Part shown: positions 9,519 through 19,067 of the stretch, piece by piece | Numbering within the stretch: the first letter of the stretch is position 1 | Layout: each line of letters begins with the position of its first letter | Source: UBA11865 sp963749825 | GTDB taxonomy: Bacteria > Chloroflexota > Anaerolineae > Promineifilales > Promineifilaceae | DNA length: 64,000 nt | NCBI GenBank assembly: GCA_963749825.1 | Contig: CAVVOI010000015.1 | Coordinates: 124,001 to 188,000 of the forward strand | Direction of reading: 5' to 3' | Position numbers and translations under genes: made by a program | The notes under the pieces: generated by a model | What the model saw: the letters and a program-made list of their open reading frames with translations, nothing else | The model's database searches: none | What the model was told of the DNA's origin: nothing

Positions 9519-9757
9519 ATGTCACCTACCTTTTTGCCCTCCTCATGGGTTATTGTTTGTCCATGCGTTCCAAAAGGCTTTAAATTAGGATAATTCAACC
9601 GGCATAGAAGGGCTGGCCTCACCAGTAGGTCAACGCTTCTGAAACGCACCTCATTTTTCTAGGTGACATCCCCTCTGCGCCGCTTATCTTACCATAACTC
9701 AAATCGCTATACAAGATATATTATGTTTAATTGGTGCTTTTCGTGCCAATTTCCCTG

Positions 9758-9766
9758 TGGTATACT
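9758..9766 (+). promoter_or_regulatory. Extended -10 promoter for the TPR gene
   Basis: TGG TATACT (TGn plus TATACT, 9758-9766) lies 36 nt upstream of the start. No good -35 is at the right distance, as is typical of extended -10 promoters. Confidence 0.4.
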
Positions 9767-9801
9767 CAACCCGAGTCCACTAAACGTAACGGAGGCTCTA
9801 A

Positions 9802-12126
9802 GTGCCAGATAATCGCGACCGCTACGAGGAAGCGCTCAGTCAGGGACATTCACATAGTTGGGAACAAAAATGGCCGCAAGCCATCATTGAGTTTGAAAAA
9901 GCCATTGATGCGATGCCGGATAAGCCTGCCGCCTATGCAGGTTTAGGCATGGCTTATGTGGAATTGGGAGAGCTAAACCAAGCTCTTGAGTATTATAAGC
10001 TGGCGGCTAAGTACTCGCGCGGCGACATGATCTATTTGAAACATGTTGCCGATGTGCAAGAACGGCTAGGATTGTCGACCGAGGCTGGCCAAACTTTTAT
10101 GGCCCTGGGCGAGATTCAACTTCGTCGCAAGAGATTGGACGAAGCGGTTGGCTATTGGTTAAAAGCAGTCAATCTGGATCCAGATTTGCTCGGTGGTCAC
10201 CAGCGGCTGGCAGCGGTTTACCGGCGGCAGGGTTTGGTCAACAATGCCATTCGCGAATACCTGGCGATGGCCCGCATTTATCATTCGCGGGGAGGAACTG
10301 ACCGGGCGCTTAAGATGTGCAGCCAGGCCCTAGAGCTAGATCCAAGGAATGCGGATGCGCTGACTGCTGTTGACCTCATCCGCCGAGGTGAGCCAATCAG
10401 CTTAGGTGAATTGGACCAGGCAGATATCGATGAATTTGAGCTAGCTGATTCTTCCAGTGAAGCGGTTCATCAGGTAGCTGCTGCACTAGAAGCTGAAAAC
10501 GTTGATTGGCAGTCCGGTCTCGAAATGGAGGAAGATGCGGGCCTTGTCGAAAGTAAGCTGGTCGAGGCTCGCCAGCGTCTCGCCCAAGAAATATTCTCGG
10601 AGGAGAGCGAGGATGGCCCAACCTCCGGTGAAGGCGCGATTCTTAGTAAGCTGGAAAGAGATGCCTTGATCAGTCAAGCCTTGGACTTTGAAACCCGCTC
10701 AATGGCCGACGAGGCGATTGATTGTTTCGAACGGGTACTTGAAGGGGGCGGAACATCCAATGCTGCCCGCTATTGTCTGGCTACTCTTTACCGTGAAACG
10801 CTGCGTGTTAAGCAGGCGATCCGCGAATTCACTGCCGCTCTGGAAGATCCCGATTATCGTTCAGCCGGACATTTTGCCATTGGTGAAGCCTATCAAATTC
10901 GTGGTGACATGAAAAAGGCCCTTGGGCATTATATCGCCTCCTTGAAATATGTAGACTTAGAAATGACCCGGAAGGAAAATGCCTGGCGTGTCAATGAACA
11001 ATACAATTACTTTGCAAAAGATCTTATGTCAGAGGCTAGCGCGGGTAAAGTAACCGCCTTCATCAATGGGCTGGATCTATTCCTGAATCGTCCTGGCTGG
11101 TACAAGCGGGTGATTGAAGCGCGAAAGAGATTAGATAACTTGACCGCCAAAGGCGAAACTTTGATTTTGGGCGAGATCCTCACCGCCGGGTCTTTGGCCG
11201 TACTAGAATCACTTCATCTGAGCCAGGAATATGCTGTGCAAGGAAAGTACGACAGTGCGGTCGAGGAAGCATACCGGTCTATTCAGCTTTCACCCTTTTA
11301 TCTGGCTGGGCATATTCAGTTGGCTGATTTGATGGTCAAACAGGACCGAACCGAGATAGCGATCACTAAGTTTTTGACGATTGGTGACACGTACCTAGTT
11401 CGAGGTGACGTCAACGGAGCTATTAGTAACTATAAAAGGGCGGTAGAACTGTCTCCCATGGATCTGCCGAATCGAACGCGTCTGATTGAACTACTCGTTC
11501 AGCAGGGTTATTTTGATAGAGCTTTAGATCAATACATCATCATGGGCGAAGCTTATTACAATCTTGCGGAAAATGACAAGGCGAGGGAAACATACTTAGA
11601 AGCGCTACGCCTGGCGCCTAAGGGCTCTGAGGACAAAAAGTGGCGTTCTAAATTATTGCGGGCAATTGCCGACATTGATATGCAACGCTTGGACTGGAAG
11701 CGGGCACTGGCGGCCTACAATGAAATAAGCAGCAGCGATCCGGATGATGATAGCGTCGTGCTAACATTGGTCGATCTTTATTATAAAGTGGGTCAAAGTA
11801 GCAGCGCCTTAAGACAATTAGACCGCTATCTCGTTCGCCTTGTCCGCAAAGGTCAAGGAAAGAAGATCGAGGAAATCTTGATGGATCTGGTGGATAGAAG
11901 GCCGGCCGATGCTGGATTGGCTGACCGGTTGACGCGCCTCTATGTTCGTCAAGGACGCGATCAGGATGCAGTGAAACTGCTAGATAAATTGGGTGAAGCT
12001 CAGTTGGAAGCTGGCGAGAATGAGCAAGCCATAGAAACCTTACAAAGGATTCTGCAATTAGATCCACCGAATTCGGGTAGCTACCGTCAATTACTTCAAC
12101 GGTTACGGCAAGGCGCGTCTTCTTAA
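9802..12126 (+). CDS. Large tetratricopeptide-repeat protein
   Basis: The protein has 774 residues with no signal peptide or transmembrane segment, so it is probably cytoplasmic. The start is GTG 9802, with GGAGG at 9791-9795. TPR units are recognisable throughout by A-x-A-x-x-G-L/Y-A-x-x-x-L spacing. They occur around 35-180 (AYAGLGMAYVELGELNQALEYY), 320-390, 480-600 and 630-770 (AIETLQRILQLDPPNSGSY), separated by an acidic linker (about 200-290). TPR proteins are scaffolds for protein assemblies, and nothing here shows the partner. It stands alone between an extended -10 promoter and a repeat pair. Confidence 0.85.
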   Translation: MPDNRDRYEEALSQGHSHSWEQKWPQAIIEFEKAIDAMPDKPAAYAGLGMAYVELGELNQALEYYKLAAKYSRGDMIYLKHVADVQERLGLSTEAGQTFMALGEIQLRRKRLDEAVGYWLKAVNLDPDLLGGHQRLAAVYRRQGLVNNAIREYLAMARIYHSRGGTDRALKMCSQALELDPRNADALTAVDLIRRGEPISLGELDQADIDEFELADSSSEAVHQVAAALEAENVDWQSGLEMEEDAGLVESKLVEARQRLAQEIFSEESEDGPTSGEGAILSKLERDALISQALDFETRSMADEAIDCFERVLEGGGTSNAARYCLATLYRETLRVKQAIREFTAALEDPDYRSAGHFAIGEAYQIRGDMKKALGHYIASLKYVDLEMTRKENAWRVNEQYNYFAKDLMSEASAGKVTAFINGLDLFLNRPGWYKRVIEARKRLDNLTAKGETLILGEILTAGSLAVLESLHLSQEYAVQGKYDSAVEEAYRSIQLSPFYLAGHIQLADLMVKQDRTEIAITKFLTIGDTYLVRGDVNGAISNYKRAVELSPMDLPNRTRLIELLVQQGYFDRALDQYIIMGEAYYNLAENDKARETYLEALRLAPKGSEDKKWRSKLLRAIADIDMQRLDWKRALAAYNEISSSDPDDDSVVLTLVDLYYKVGQSSSALRQLDRYLVRLVRKGQGKKIEEILMDLVDRRPADAGLADRLTRLYVRQGRDQDAVKLLDKLGEAQLEAGENEQAIETLQRILQLDPPNSGSYRQLLQRLRQGASS

Positions 12127-12133
12127 AGTGGTA

Positions 12134-12179
12134 AAAAGTTCCTGATTTAGCTTAATTGGTGAGTAAGAGTGGAACTTTT
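12134..12179 (+). terminator. Possible terminator after the TPR gene
   Basis: AAAAGTTCC (12134-12142) is repeated in inverted form as GGAACTTTT (12171-12179), with about 28 nt between and a T-rich CTCTTGT tail. The long loop makes this only a moderate candidate. Confidence 0.35.
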
Positions 12180-12188
12180 CTCTTGTAC

Positions 12189-12239
12189 GTAAGCCAAAAG
12201 ATCGCAGTATTGATCAAGTAGACAACGATGGGCTTACTT
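12189..12239. repeat. GTAAGCC...GGCTTAC repeat, family 1, copy A
   Basis: A 51-bp element starts GTAAGCC and ends GGCTTACTT, with core GATCGCAGTATTGATCAAGT. It aligns with the copy at 12367-12416 and with the tandem pair near 61.5 kb. Confidence 0.7.
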
Positions 12240-12366
12240 CAAAGAAAGCGTCGCTACAATTCCACCGGTCAATTAAAACAAGCAAAATCTAAAGTGCTTC
12301 ATTAAGGGGCCGTGTGATCCACTGATAACGAAGTAAAATAGATGGTGACGCCGTAGTCAGTTGGAA

Positions 12367-12416
12367 GTAAGCCAGTTGATCGCAGTCTAGGTCAAGTCAA
12401 GATTTCCGGCTTACTT
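12367..12416. repeat. GTAAGCC...GGCTTAC repeat, family 1, copy B
   Basis: A 50-bp element with the same terminal inverted repeat and core (GATCGCAGTCTAGGTCAAGT). It ends 9 bp before the cdaA start codon, so it occupies the place of the 5' leader and Shine-Dalgarno of that gene. Confidence 0.7.
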
Positions 12417-12425
12417 TTAAGCAAA

Positions 12426-13241
12426 ATGGGGTTTGTTTTGGAACAGATTTCATATTACATCGGCCGCTTTGCAGAACGCCCTCTAGTCCATATTGTCGAT
12501 ATAGTAATCGTAGCGGCTGCTATATACGGCATTTTTAAGTTGATTAGCGGTACCCGGGCGGTCCAGTTATTGCGCGGCGTCATCATCCTGGTCATTTTAC
12601 TGGGTTTGCTTTCGGTCACGGTTATTGATCTAACGGCTTCACGCTGGCTTATTACGGCTATGCTGCCGGCCCTTCTGGTCTCTATTCCGGTCATATTTCA
12701 ACCAGAGTTGAGGCGAGCTTTGGAACAGCTAGGTCGGGCCGGGTACTATACGCGCTTTTTTCAGCGTGATACAACCAGCAAGATCGTCGAACCTGTGGCC
12801 AATGCTTGCCAGCAGCTTTCCAGGCGCCGGGAAGGCGCTTTAATCGTTCTTGAACAGGATACCGGTCTCCAGGAATATATTGATACGGGCATCAAACTAG
12901 ATTCCGAAACGACGGCCGAATTGCTTGTCACTATCTTCAATAAACATACCGAATTGCACGATGGCGCCGTCATCATTCGTGACGAACGCGTTGCTGCTGC
13001 GGCTTGTGTCTTGCCTCTGTCAACCCGAAGCCTATCCGACAGACAAATGGGATTGCGCCACCGGGCTGCTCTAGGTATAAGTGAAGTAAGTGATGCTGTG
13101 ATCGTCGTCGTTTCAGAGGAGACAGGCCAAATTTCTATCGCTCATAATGGCCGTATCATCCGTAAACAGGAACCATCCCGTATTGGGCCGATTCTCAACG
13201 CCTTCCTTCTCAATCAAACTGATTTGCAAGCGAGTGGTTAA
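12426..13241 (+). CDS. cdaA: Membrane-bound diadenylate cyclase CdaA
   Basis: The enzyme makes the second messenger c-di-AMP from two ATP. Its 271 residues contain three hydrophobic N-terminal helices (about 18-95) and a DAC domain with the two catalytic signatures ELHDGAVII and LGLRHRAALGISE-type (here MGLRHRAALGISE). The following gene encodes a YbbR (CdaR) protein, the usual regulatory partner, which supports the call. No clear Shine-Dalgarno precedes ATG 12426; the upstream DNA is a family 1 repeat. c-di-AMP normally controls potassium and osmotic balance and wall homeostasis. Confidence 0.94.
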   Translation: MGFVLEQISYYIGRFAERPLVHIVDIVIVAAAIYGIFKLISGTRAVQLLRGVIILVILLGLLSVTVIDLTASRWLITAMLPALLVSIPVIFQPELRRALEQLGRAGYYTRFFQRDTTSKIVEPVANACQQLSRRREGALIVLEQDTGLQEYIDTGIKLDSETTAELLVTIFNKHTELHDGAVIIRDERVAAAACVLPLSTRSLSDRQMGLRHRAALGISEVSDAVIVVVSEETGQISIAHNGRIIRKQEPSRIGPILNAFLLNQTDLQASG

Positions 13242-13281
13242 CTGGCATATCAAGCCCTCAGACGGGCAAAAAGCTACCTAA

Positions 13282-14655
13282 ATGCGCACGATTCGGTCGA
13301 TATTCTCAGGTTTCACATCAATCATGCTGGCCCTGATTTTGGCTATCGTCATATGGGCTATCGCGATACGGTTAAACGATCCGGTTGAAGGACGGACCCT
13401 GGAGGTTGTCGTGGAAGTCGTCGGCAAACCGGCCGATGCTACCATCGTGGAACACCCTCCAGAATCGGTTTTAGTTACCTTTCAAGGACCGGTTTCCGCG
13501 CTAGAACAATTATCGCCCGGCGATTTTAGCGCTACTATCGATCTGTCATCAGTTCCATTTGGCGATTCCGTGGCTCCGATTCGAGTTGCCGGAGGCAACG
13601 AGCTGATCGAATTGATGTCAGTTTTTCCCGAGTCAGCCCAGTTGAAATTGGAACAGATCGTCACGCGCGATATCCCAGTTTTTGTACAGGTCCGGGGTGA
13701 AGTGGCCAGGGGGCACCGGGTTGGAGAAGCTCGCTTGGCACCAGAGACAGTCCAAGTAACAGGGCCGGCTGATCGCGTTGAAAGATTGGCTGAAGGCAGG
13801 GTCATTGTCTTTGTTGATAATGAGCGAGAAGATTTGTCCGATTTGCGCCGGCCCACCTTTTATGACACCCAAGGTGATGTTGCCAGCGTCGTGGGACTGA
13901 CCTTAAATCCCACTGAAGTGGAAGTCATCGTGCCAGTTCAAGAATTGGCAGGTTTTGCCGAAAAACCTGTGACTGTCAATTGGGTTGGAGAACCGGCCAC
14001 AGGTTACCGTCTGCTCGACGTGAGAGTTGAGCCAAGCAGCGTGCAGGCAACCGGTGCGTCGGGAATTCTTGAAGGATTAAGGATCCAAACTGAACCTATT
14101 GATATCACTGGCCTAACAGAGACGACGGTACAACAGGTTGCATTGGATCTTCCCGAAGGCATAGGCTTGGTAGAAATCCAACCACTGGTCGTCACGGTTG
14201 AAATTGAACCGATTCTAACCAGTAGTGTTGTCCAAAAACCGGTGGAGATTCGTGCATTGGGAGAAAATTTAAAAGCCACACTTGAACCTGACGAGGTCCG
14301 TGTATTTCTTTTTGGGCCAATACCAAAGCTAGACTCGCTTTTGGATGATGATGTTCGGGTTACGGTCGATTTGCTTAATCTCATCACCGGCACACACGTG
14401 GTCGAACCTTTTGTTTCCGTATCGGCCGATGGAGTCGAGGTTCGTTCAACCCAACCGTCTCAAATTACAGTCATTATCTCGGCTACGATGACCGAAACTA
14501 ATGAACTGGGATTGCCAGAAACAGCCTTGGGCAACACTTTGCTGTTTAAGGATCTGCTTATTTCATCTTATGGGTTATCTGTTGATTATGATGGACCTTT
14601 TCCGGTGGCAAAAGCATTCCCGGCTTCAGTTCAATTCTCCAGAAGGGGCTTTTAA
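13282..14655 (+). CDS. YbbR-domain protein (CdaR-like regulator of CdaA)
   Basis: The 457-residue protein has an N-terminal transmembrane anchor (about 10-30) and then several consecutive YbbR repeats. Each has the pattern of a V-x-V core with xGPxxxLxxL (for example VTFQGPVSALEQL, VTGPADRVERL, ATGASGILEGL, LFGPIPKLDSL). In Firmicutes CdaR modulates CdaA. The 40-nt spacing from cdaA and common strand indicate co-transcription. The protein lies outside the membrane. The der gene starts 2 nt after its stop, so three genes form one operon. Confidence 0.9.
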   Translation: MRTIRSIFSGFTSIMLALILAIVIWAIAIRLNDPVEGRTLEVVVEVVGKPADATIVEHPPESVLVTFQGPVSALEQLSPGDFSATIDLSSVPFGDSVAPIRVAGGNELIELMSVFPESAQLKLEQIVTRDIPVFVQVRGEVARGHRVGEARLAPETVQVTGPADRVERLAEGRVIVFVDNEREDLSDLRRPTFYDTQGDVASVVGLTLNPTEVEVIVPVQELAGFAEKPVTVNWVGEPATGYRLLDVRVEPSSVQATGASGILEGLRIQTEPIDITGLTETTVQQVALDLPEGIGLVEIQPLVVTVEIEPILTSSVVQKPVEIRALGENLKATLEPDEVRVFLFGPIPKLDSLLDDDVRVTVDLLNLITGTHVVEPFVSVSADGVEVRSTQPSQITVIISATMTETNELGLPETALGNTLLFKDLLISSYGLSVDYDGPFPVAKAFPASVQFSRRGF

Positions 14656-14657
14656 AG

Positions 14658-16025
14658 ATGAGCCAAAGAGCCCTGGTAGCCCTCGTCGGACGGCCGAATG
14701 TTGGAAAATCCACATTGTTTAACCGCATCCTGGGCCGGCGCCTGGCAGTCGTGTCACATGTGCCCGGCACGACCCGCGATCGGCTCTATGCGGAAGCTGA
14801 ATGGGCAGGAGTCTCCTTCCTGATTGTGGATACTGGCGGACTGGAAGTGACGGAAGGTAGGCACACCCAACCCCTATCTGAAGACTCAGACCGTTTCCTG
14901 CCGCTCATACGGCAACAGGCCAATATTGCCATCAAGGATGCCGATGTGGTAGTTCAAGTTGTCGATGGTCAGACAGGCATCACGGCCGCCGACTTGGAAG
15001 TGGCCGAGATCCTGCGGCGGTCGAGAAAACCCATCATCGTCACCGCCAATAAATTGGAATCGGATCAATATCGGGACCGCGCGTACGAATTTTATGAGCT
15101 TGCAGTGGGAGAGGTGTTTCCCATCTCGGCTCTACATGGTACTGGAACCGGCGACTTCCTCGATGCTCTGGTCGAGGCGATACCGGCCTTTGAGGAAGAT
15201 GAGGAAGATGACTCGGTAAAGATTGCCATTCTCGGCCGGCCGAATGTGGGTAAGTCTACCTTGCTCAACCAACTACTTGGAGAGGAACGAGCTATTGTTA
15301 GTCCGCTTGCCGGTACGACCCGTGATGCCATTGATACAAAATTGAACCAAGATGGCCAAGAACTGACCTTGATCGATACAGCCGGAATACGCCGCCGAGG
15401 AAAAATCGATCCAGGTGTCGAAAAGTACAGCGTTTTACGGGCGATAAAGGCTTTGAAGCGGGCAGATGTGGCTCTATTGCTTATCGACGCGGTCGAGGGA
15501 ATCACATCCCAAGATGCCCATATTGCCGGTATGTTGGTTGATGAAATGGCCAGCGTAGTTGTATTGGTCAACAAGTGGGATGTCGTCGATAAAGATACCT
15601 ATACCATCATTCAATACACAGAACAAGTACGCCAGGCCTTGAACTTTATGCCCTATGTTCCTTTGATATTTATTTCCGCCAAGACCGGACAGCGTGTAAA
15701 TAAGATCTTGGCTTTGGTCATGGAAGTTTTCGAAGCTCGTCACCGGCGCATTCCGACTTCCCAATTGAACCGATTGATGCGCGATGCTATCTCCCGCCAC
15801 CCACCGCCGCAAAAAGGTGGCATCCGGGTTAAGTTTGCCTACGTCACGCAGGCGGCCGTCGATCCGCCTACCTTTGTCTTTTTTGTGAACAAGCCAGATT
15901 GGGTTCATTTTAGCTATCAGCGCTATTTGGAAAATCGCATCCGCGAGGAATATCCGTTTCCAGGTACTCCCCTGCGCCTCATATTCCGCCCCCGAAGCGA
16001 GGACCGCTTCAGCGACAAAGTTTAA
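14658..16025 (+). CDS. der: Ribosome assembly GTPase Der (EngA)
   Basis: This double-Era GTPase is needed for 50S subunit maturation. The 455-residue protein has two G domains, each with a GRPNVGKST P-loop (about 10-18 and 193-201). Each also has a DTAG/DTGG switch II motif (IVDTGGLE, LIDTAGIRRRGK) and an NK(x)D-type specificity motif (TANKLESD; VNKWD). A C-terminal KH-like domain with KGGIRVKFAYVTQ follows. ATG 14658 follows the upstream stop by 2 nt. Its Shine-Dalgarno is inside the end of the YbbR gene, indicating tight translational coupling. Confidence 0.97.
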   Translation: MSQRALVALVGRPNVGKSTLFNRILGRRLAVVSHVPGTTRDRLYAEAEWAGVSFLIVDTGGLEVTEGRHTQPLSEDSDRFLPLIRQQANIAIKDADVVVQVVDGQTGITAADLEVAEILRRSRKPIIVTANKLESDQYRDRAYEFYELAVGEVFPISALHGTGTGDFLDALVEAIPAFEEDEEDDSVKIAILGRPNVGKSTLLNQLLGEERAIVSPLAGTTRDAIDTKLNQDGQELTLIDTAGIRRRGKIDPGVEKYSVLRAIKALKRADVALLLIDAVEGITSQDAHIAGMLVDEMASVVVLVNKWDVVDKDTYTIIQYTEQVRQALNFMPYVPLIFISAKTGQRVNKILALVMEVFEARHRRIPTSQLNRLMRDAISRHPPPQKGGIRVKFAYVTQAAVDPPTFVFFVNKPDWVHFSYQRYLENRIREEYPFPGTPLRLIFRPRSEDRFSDKV

Positions 16026-16162
16026 GTAAGAAAGCCTAGCTTAGGCTGACTGTATCGGCTTGCCCACTCCTGTCGCGGTACATATGTCTCAGTATCATTA
16101 GTCACCCTCCGCCTTCTGTATGTCTATTACCCTATTTCACCTAATGTCGCGTCGGAGGATTG

Positions 16163-17497
16163 ATGAACGCTGTACAACCACTTATTAACCCGTCAAGCAA
16201 TGGCACCAAAAATGATATGGCTCAGATTAAGCTCTGGATCGCCGACCGGATTCAATCATCCATGGTTGATATGGGCAAACTCAACAGAACGCCTGAAATC
16301 GTCCGCCTGGTCCACCAGCGATTTAAGCAGGCTTGCGAACAGGCCAAGATCAAAGTGCCGGCCGAAAAAGAGGAACAATTCTTTAACGATGTCCTTGATG
16401 AAGTTGTTGGTTTGGGCCCCCTGGAGCGATTGATGCGGGATGAGAATATTTCCGACATCATGGTCAATGGCCCCTACATAATATTCGTCGAGAAGAAAGG
16501 CAAAATCCACGAAGTTCCGATCCGCTTTGCCGATGACAATCACGTCTTGCGGGTTATCAACAAGATCGTCGAGCCTCTGGGAAGGCGGATCAATGCTTCG
16601 TCACCGACGGTAGACGCCAGGTTGCCGGATGGTTCGAGGGTCAATGTGGTCGTTCCACCGTGCGCAATCGATGGGCCAACTATAGCGATTCGAAAATTCG
16701 CCAAAGAGCGATTGGAAATCAAAGACCTAATTAACTTTGGCACCATGAACAAGCATATGGCCGATTTCCTGGAAGCGTGCGTCGTATCCCGACTAAACAT
16801 TCTTGTGGCTGGTGGCACGGGTTCCGGTAAAACGACTTTGTTGAATGTTCTCTCCGGTCATATACCAGACGACGAGCGAATCATTACCATCGAGGATGCG
16901 GCCGAATTGAGCCTGGATCAGCGCCACGTGGTTAGGTTAGAGACTAAGAACCCGAGCCATGATGGCGATAGCAGGGTAAGCATTCGGGAATTGCTCATCA
17001 ATTCCTTGCGCATGCGACCCGACCGAATCGTGGTCGGCGAATGCCGGGGCGGTGAAGCCTTAGATATGTTACAGGCTATGAATACCGGGCATGAGGGCAG
17101 CATGACGACGATCCATGCCAATACACCCCGCGATACCCTGTCTCGACTGGAGACGCTTGTCATGATGGCAGGTATGGATTTGCCGATCGAGATAGTTCGC
17201 AAACAAATCGCTTCTGCTATCAACCTGGTGGTGCAGCTTTCCCGGATGCGAGATGGCACACGCAAGATTACCCAGATTACCGAAATCGTCGGCACCGAGG
17301 GCGATACCATCGTCATGCAGGATCTCTTTAAATTCGAGGATTGGGGTGAAGTTGATGGCAAGGTTACCGGTAGCTTTGAGCCTGGCGGCCTGAGATCTCA
17401 CTATACCGAGAGACTCCAATTACACGGATTCAAACTACCGCCGCAGATGTTCATGAAGACCACGGCCTCTATGAATGGGAATTCCAGAAAACGCTAG
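16163..17497 (+). CDS. cpaF: CpaF/TadA-type secretion ATPase
   Basis: The 444-residue hexameric ATPase is of the type that powers Tad (Flp) pilus or type II-like secretion. An N-terminal helical domain is followed by GPLERLMRDENISDIMVNGP, RLPDGSRVN and the Walker A GGTGSGKTTLLN (about 212-223). Then come an Asp box (IITIEDAAEL), Walker B region (MRPDRIVVGECRGGEALDML) and a His box (GHEGSMTTIHAN). ATG 16163 was chosen over an in-frame TTG at 16160 because GGAGG is at 16154-16158. No TadB/TadC, CpaE or pilin gene is adjacent, so the rest of the machine must be elsewhere. Confidence 0.93.
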   Translation: MNAVQPLINPSSNGTKNDMAQIKLWIADRIQSSMVDMGKLNRTPEIVRLVHQRFKQACEQAKIKVPAEKEEQFFNDVLDEVVGLGPLERLMRDENISDIMVNGPYIIFVEKKGKIHEVPIRFADDNHVLRVINKIVEPLGRRINASSPTVDARLPDGSRVNVVVPPCAIDGPTIAIRKFAKERLEIKDLINFGTMNKHMADFLEACVVSRLNILVAGGTGSGKTTLLNVLSGHIPDDERIITIEDAAELSLDQRHVVRLETKNPSHDGDSRVSIRELLINSLRMRPDRIVVGECRGGEALDMLQAMNTGHEGSMTTIHANTPRDTLSRLETLVMMAGMDLPIEIVRKQIASAINLVVQLSRMRDGTRKITQITEIVGTEGDTIVMQDLFKFEDWGEVDGKVTGSFEPGGLRSHYTERLQLHGFKLPPQMFMKTTASMNGNSRKR

Positions 17498-17507
17498 TTG
17501 GCAATTG

Positions 17508-18848
17508 TTAGCTGCCCCGGTTAAAGAGATAGGCAAGGGCCTTGCCCAGAGTACCCTGCCATAGTCCCCAGCTATGACCCTCTGGCCGTTCGTCATACTT
17601 GAACTCGTAATCGATTTGAGTTAAGGATTCGGCCAAACGTTGGTTTGCCGCTAAAACATTCCCGGCTTCGCGATCGCCTCCAACAGCCGTGTCGTAGCTT
17701 CCCGCTACGATATAAAATCGAATGGGTTCGAGATTCGCCGCACCGACTAGTTGTCTTTCTAGTTGCCGGAAAAGAAGGTCACCGCCAGCTTCATACAATC
17801 CAGATTGGCTCGCTACCAAACCGAATACATCTGGGCGGTTAATACCGGTATAGACCGCAGCCAACCCGCCCAGCGCCGACCCCATGATAGCCGTTGTCTC
17901 TGGTTCGGTGGCCACATCGTAGGTTTGCTGTATGAAAGGGACCAGTTCGTCGGCCAAAAAACTTGTATATTCATCATTCAAGACATAGTCTTCCTGGAGA
18001 TTAATTGGGGGTATAAACACAGCGATAAGGGGTGGAATAATACGTTGAGCTATCAGATTGTCTAGGATAAGGGGCGCTTCAATGAGATCGAGAAAATCGC
18101 TACCATCATTAATATAAATAACTGGGAGCTTTTGGCCAACCAACTGTCCGCCCGGTTCATAGACGAAAAATGTGCGGGTTTGATTCAAGGACGCACTATC
18201 TAAGGTGAGGTTTGCCAGGGTACCATGTGGAATTTCTTGTTGGACCGGCAAGAGCTCGGTTGGCACCTCGTAGGCAGGCATGGTCAACACGGAATTGGGG
18301 CCAGAACGGCTATTGATCGTCTTTGAATTAAGCGGATCCAACTTCCAATCAGCCCCATCCACTATCAAGCGGTAATCGAGGCGAGCCTCCGGCTCGAATT
18401 CGCTTATTAGATACCAAAGATCGGCGCCCTCCAGCCGGGTGAGCGGTAGTGCTTCGGCCGGTATCCAATTGTTCATATCACCAATCAACTCTACGGATTG
18501 GGCGGCTCCCATCCACAAAAATACCGCCCGCTGATCTTCTGTGATAGGCGCTCCTGTTAATTGGGCTGTATATCGATTAACTAAATCTTGTCGTTGATTT
18601 GGCTTTAAGGCTTTGGCTTCAGCTAGGAATGCCTCAAAGCCACTGACGGTACTAGGGGCTGCCGGAGGGGTAGATGTGGGTTTGGGTGTTGCCGTTGGCG
18701 GTGGCGGGGTATCGGTTGGCAAGGCCAACGGGTTGCTGGTTCCACAGGCGACCAGCCATAGTCCGGCTATGATCAGGATTATGCAGAAAAATGGTCTTGG
18801 AAACGGAATTCCACCCCGTTTCGTCCTTTGATTCCAGTGAATGTGCAT
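17508..18848 (-). CDS. Esterase-family lipoprotein lacking the nucleophile serine
   Basis: The 446-residue protein has an N-terminal signal with lipobox (WLVACG, about 32-36), then a P/T-rich linker. An early-set/CBM48-like domain follows (about 105-195: SVELIGDMNNW, YRLIVDG). The C-terminal alpha/beta-hydrolase is of the putative esterase (Fes/IroE) family. PVIYINDGSDFLD and the C-terminal EGHSWGLW histidine are present. The nucleophile elbow, normally G-x-S-x-GG, reads G-S-A-L-G-G, so Ala replaces the catalytic Ser. The codon is clearly GCG. It is predicted to be a surface-exposed pseudoenzyme or binding protein. It converges with cpaF. Confidence 0.8.
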   Translation of the reverse strand: MHIHWNQRTKRGGIPFPRPFFCIILIIAGLWLVACGTSNPLALPTDTPPPPTATPKPTSTPPAAPSTVSGFEAFLAEAKALKPNQRQDLVNRYTAQLTGAPITEDQRAVFLWMGAAQSVELIGDMNNWIPAEALPLTRLEGADLWYLISEFEPEARLDYRLIVDGADWKLDPLNSKTINSRSGPNSVLTMPAYEVPTELLPVQQEIPHGTLANLTLDSASLNQTRTFFVYEPGGQLVGQKLPVIYINDGSDFLDLIEAPLILDNLIAQRIIPPLIAVFIPPINLQEDYVLNDEYTSFLADELVPFIQQTYDVATEPETTAIMGSALGGLAAVYTGINRPDVFGLVASQSGLYEAGGDLLFRQLERQLVGAANLEPIRFYIVAGSYDTAVGGDREAGNVLAANQRLAESLTQIDYEFKYDERPEGHSWGLWQGTLGKALAYLFNRGS

Positions 18849-18884
18849 CGTATCGGGATAATAACCAGATTCTGGATATACGCT

Positions 18885-18925
18885 AAAAGAAAGCCCCCTG
18901 TCTGAAAGGACGAGGGCATTTGAGG
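18885..18925 (-). promoter_or_regulatory. Stem-loop with U-rich tail in the leader of the esterase-like gene
   Basis: On the minus strand GCCCTCGTC and GACAGGGGGC pair (one bulge) around CTTTCA, followed by TTTCTTTT, about 50 nt upstream of the start codon. It could be an attenuator. No known riboswitch class is recognised. Confidence 0.3.
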
Positions 18926-19067
18926 GTGCTCGAATGAGTTGTTAACGATTAGATGGTATGACCCCACGAATGGTCCGGTTTCCGAATAAACCGCCTGACA
19001 GCTTGTTCGCGGCTTCGATATTTCACGGCCATTCGCGACATGCTATTGCCTGCGTTAAAATGGAATT

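Noticed and set aside
16033..16047. Short hairpin after der (AGCCTA/TAGGCT)
   Set aside because: Only 6 bp with no T-run; not convincing as a terminator.
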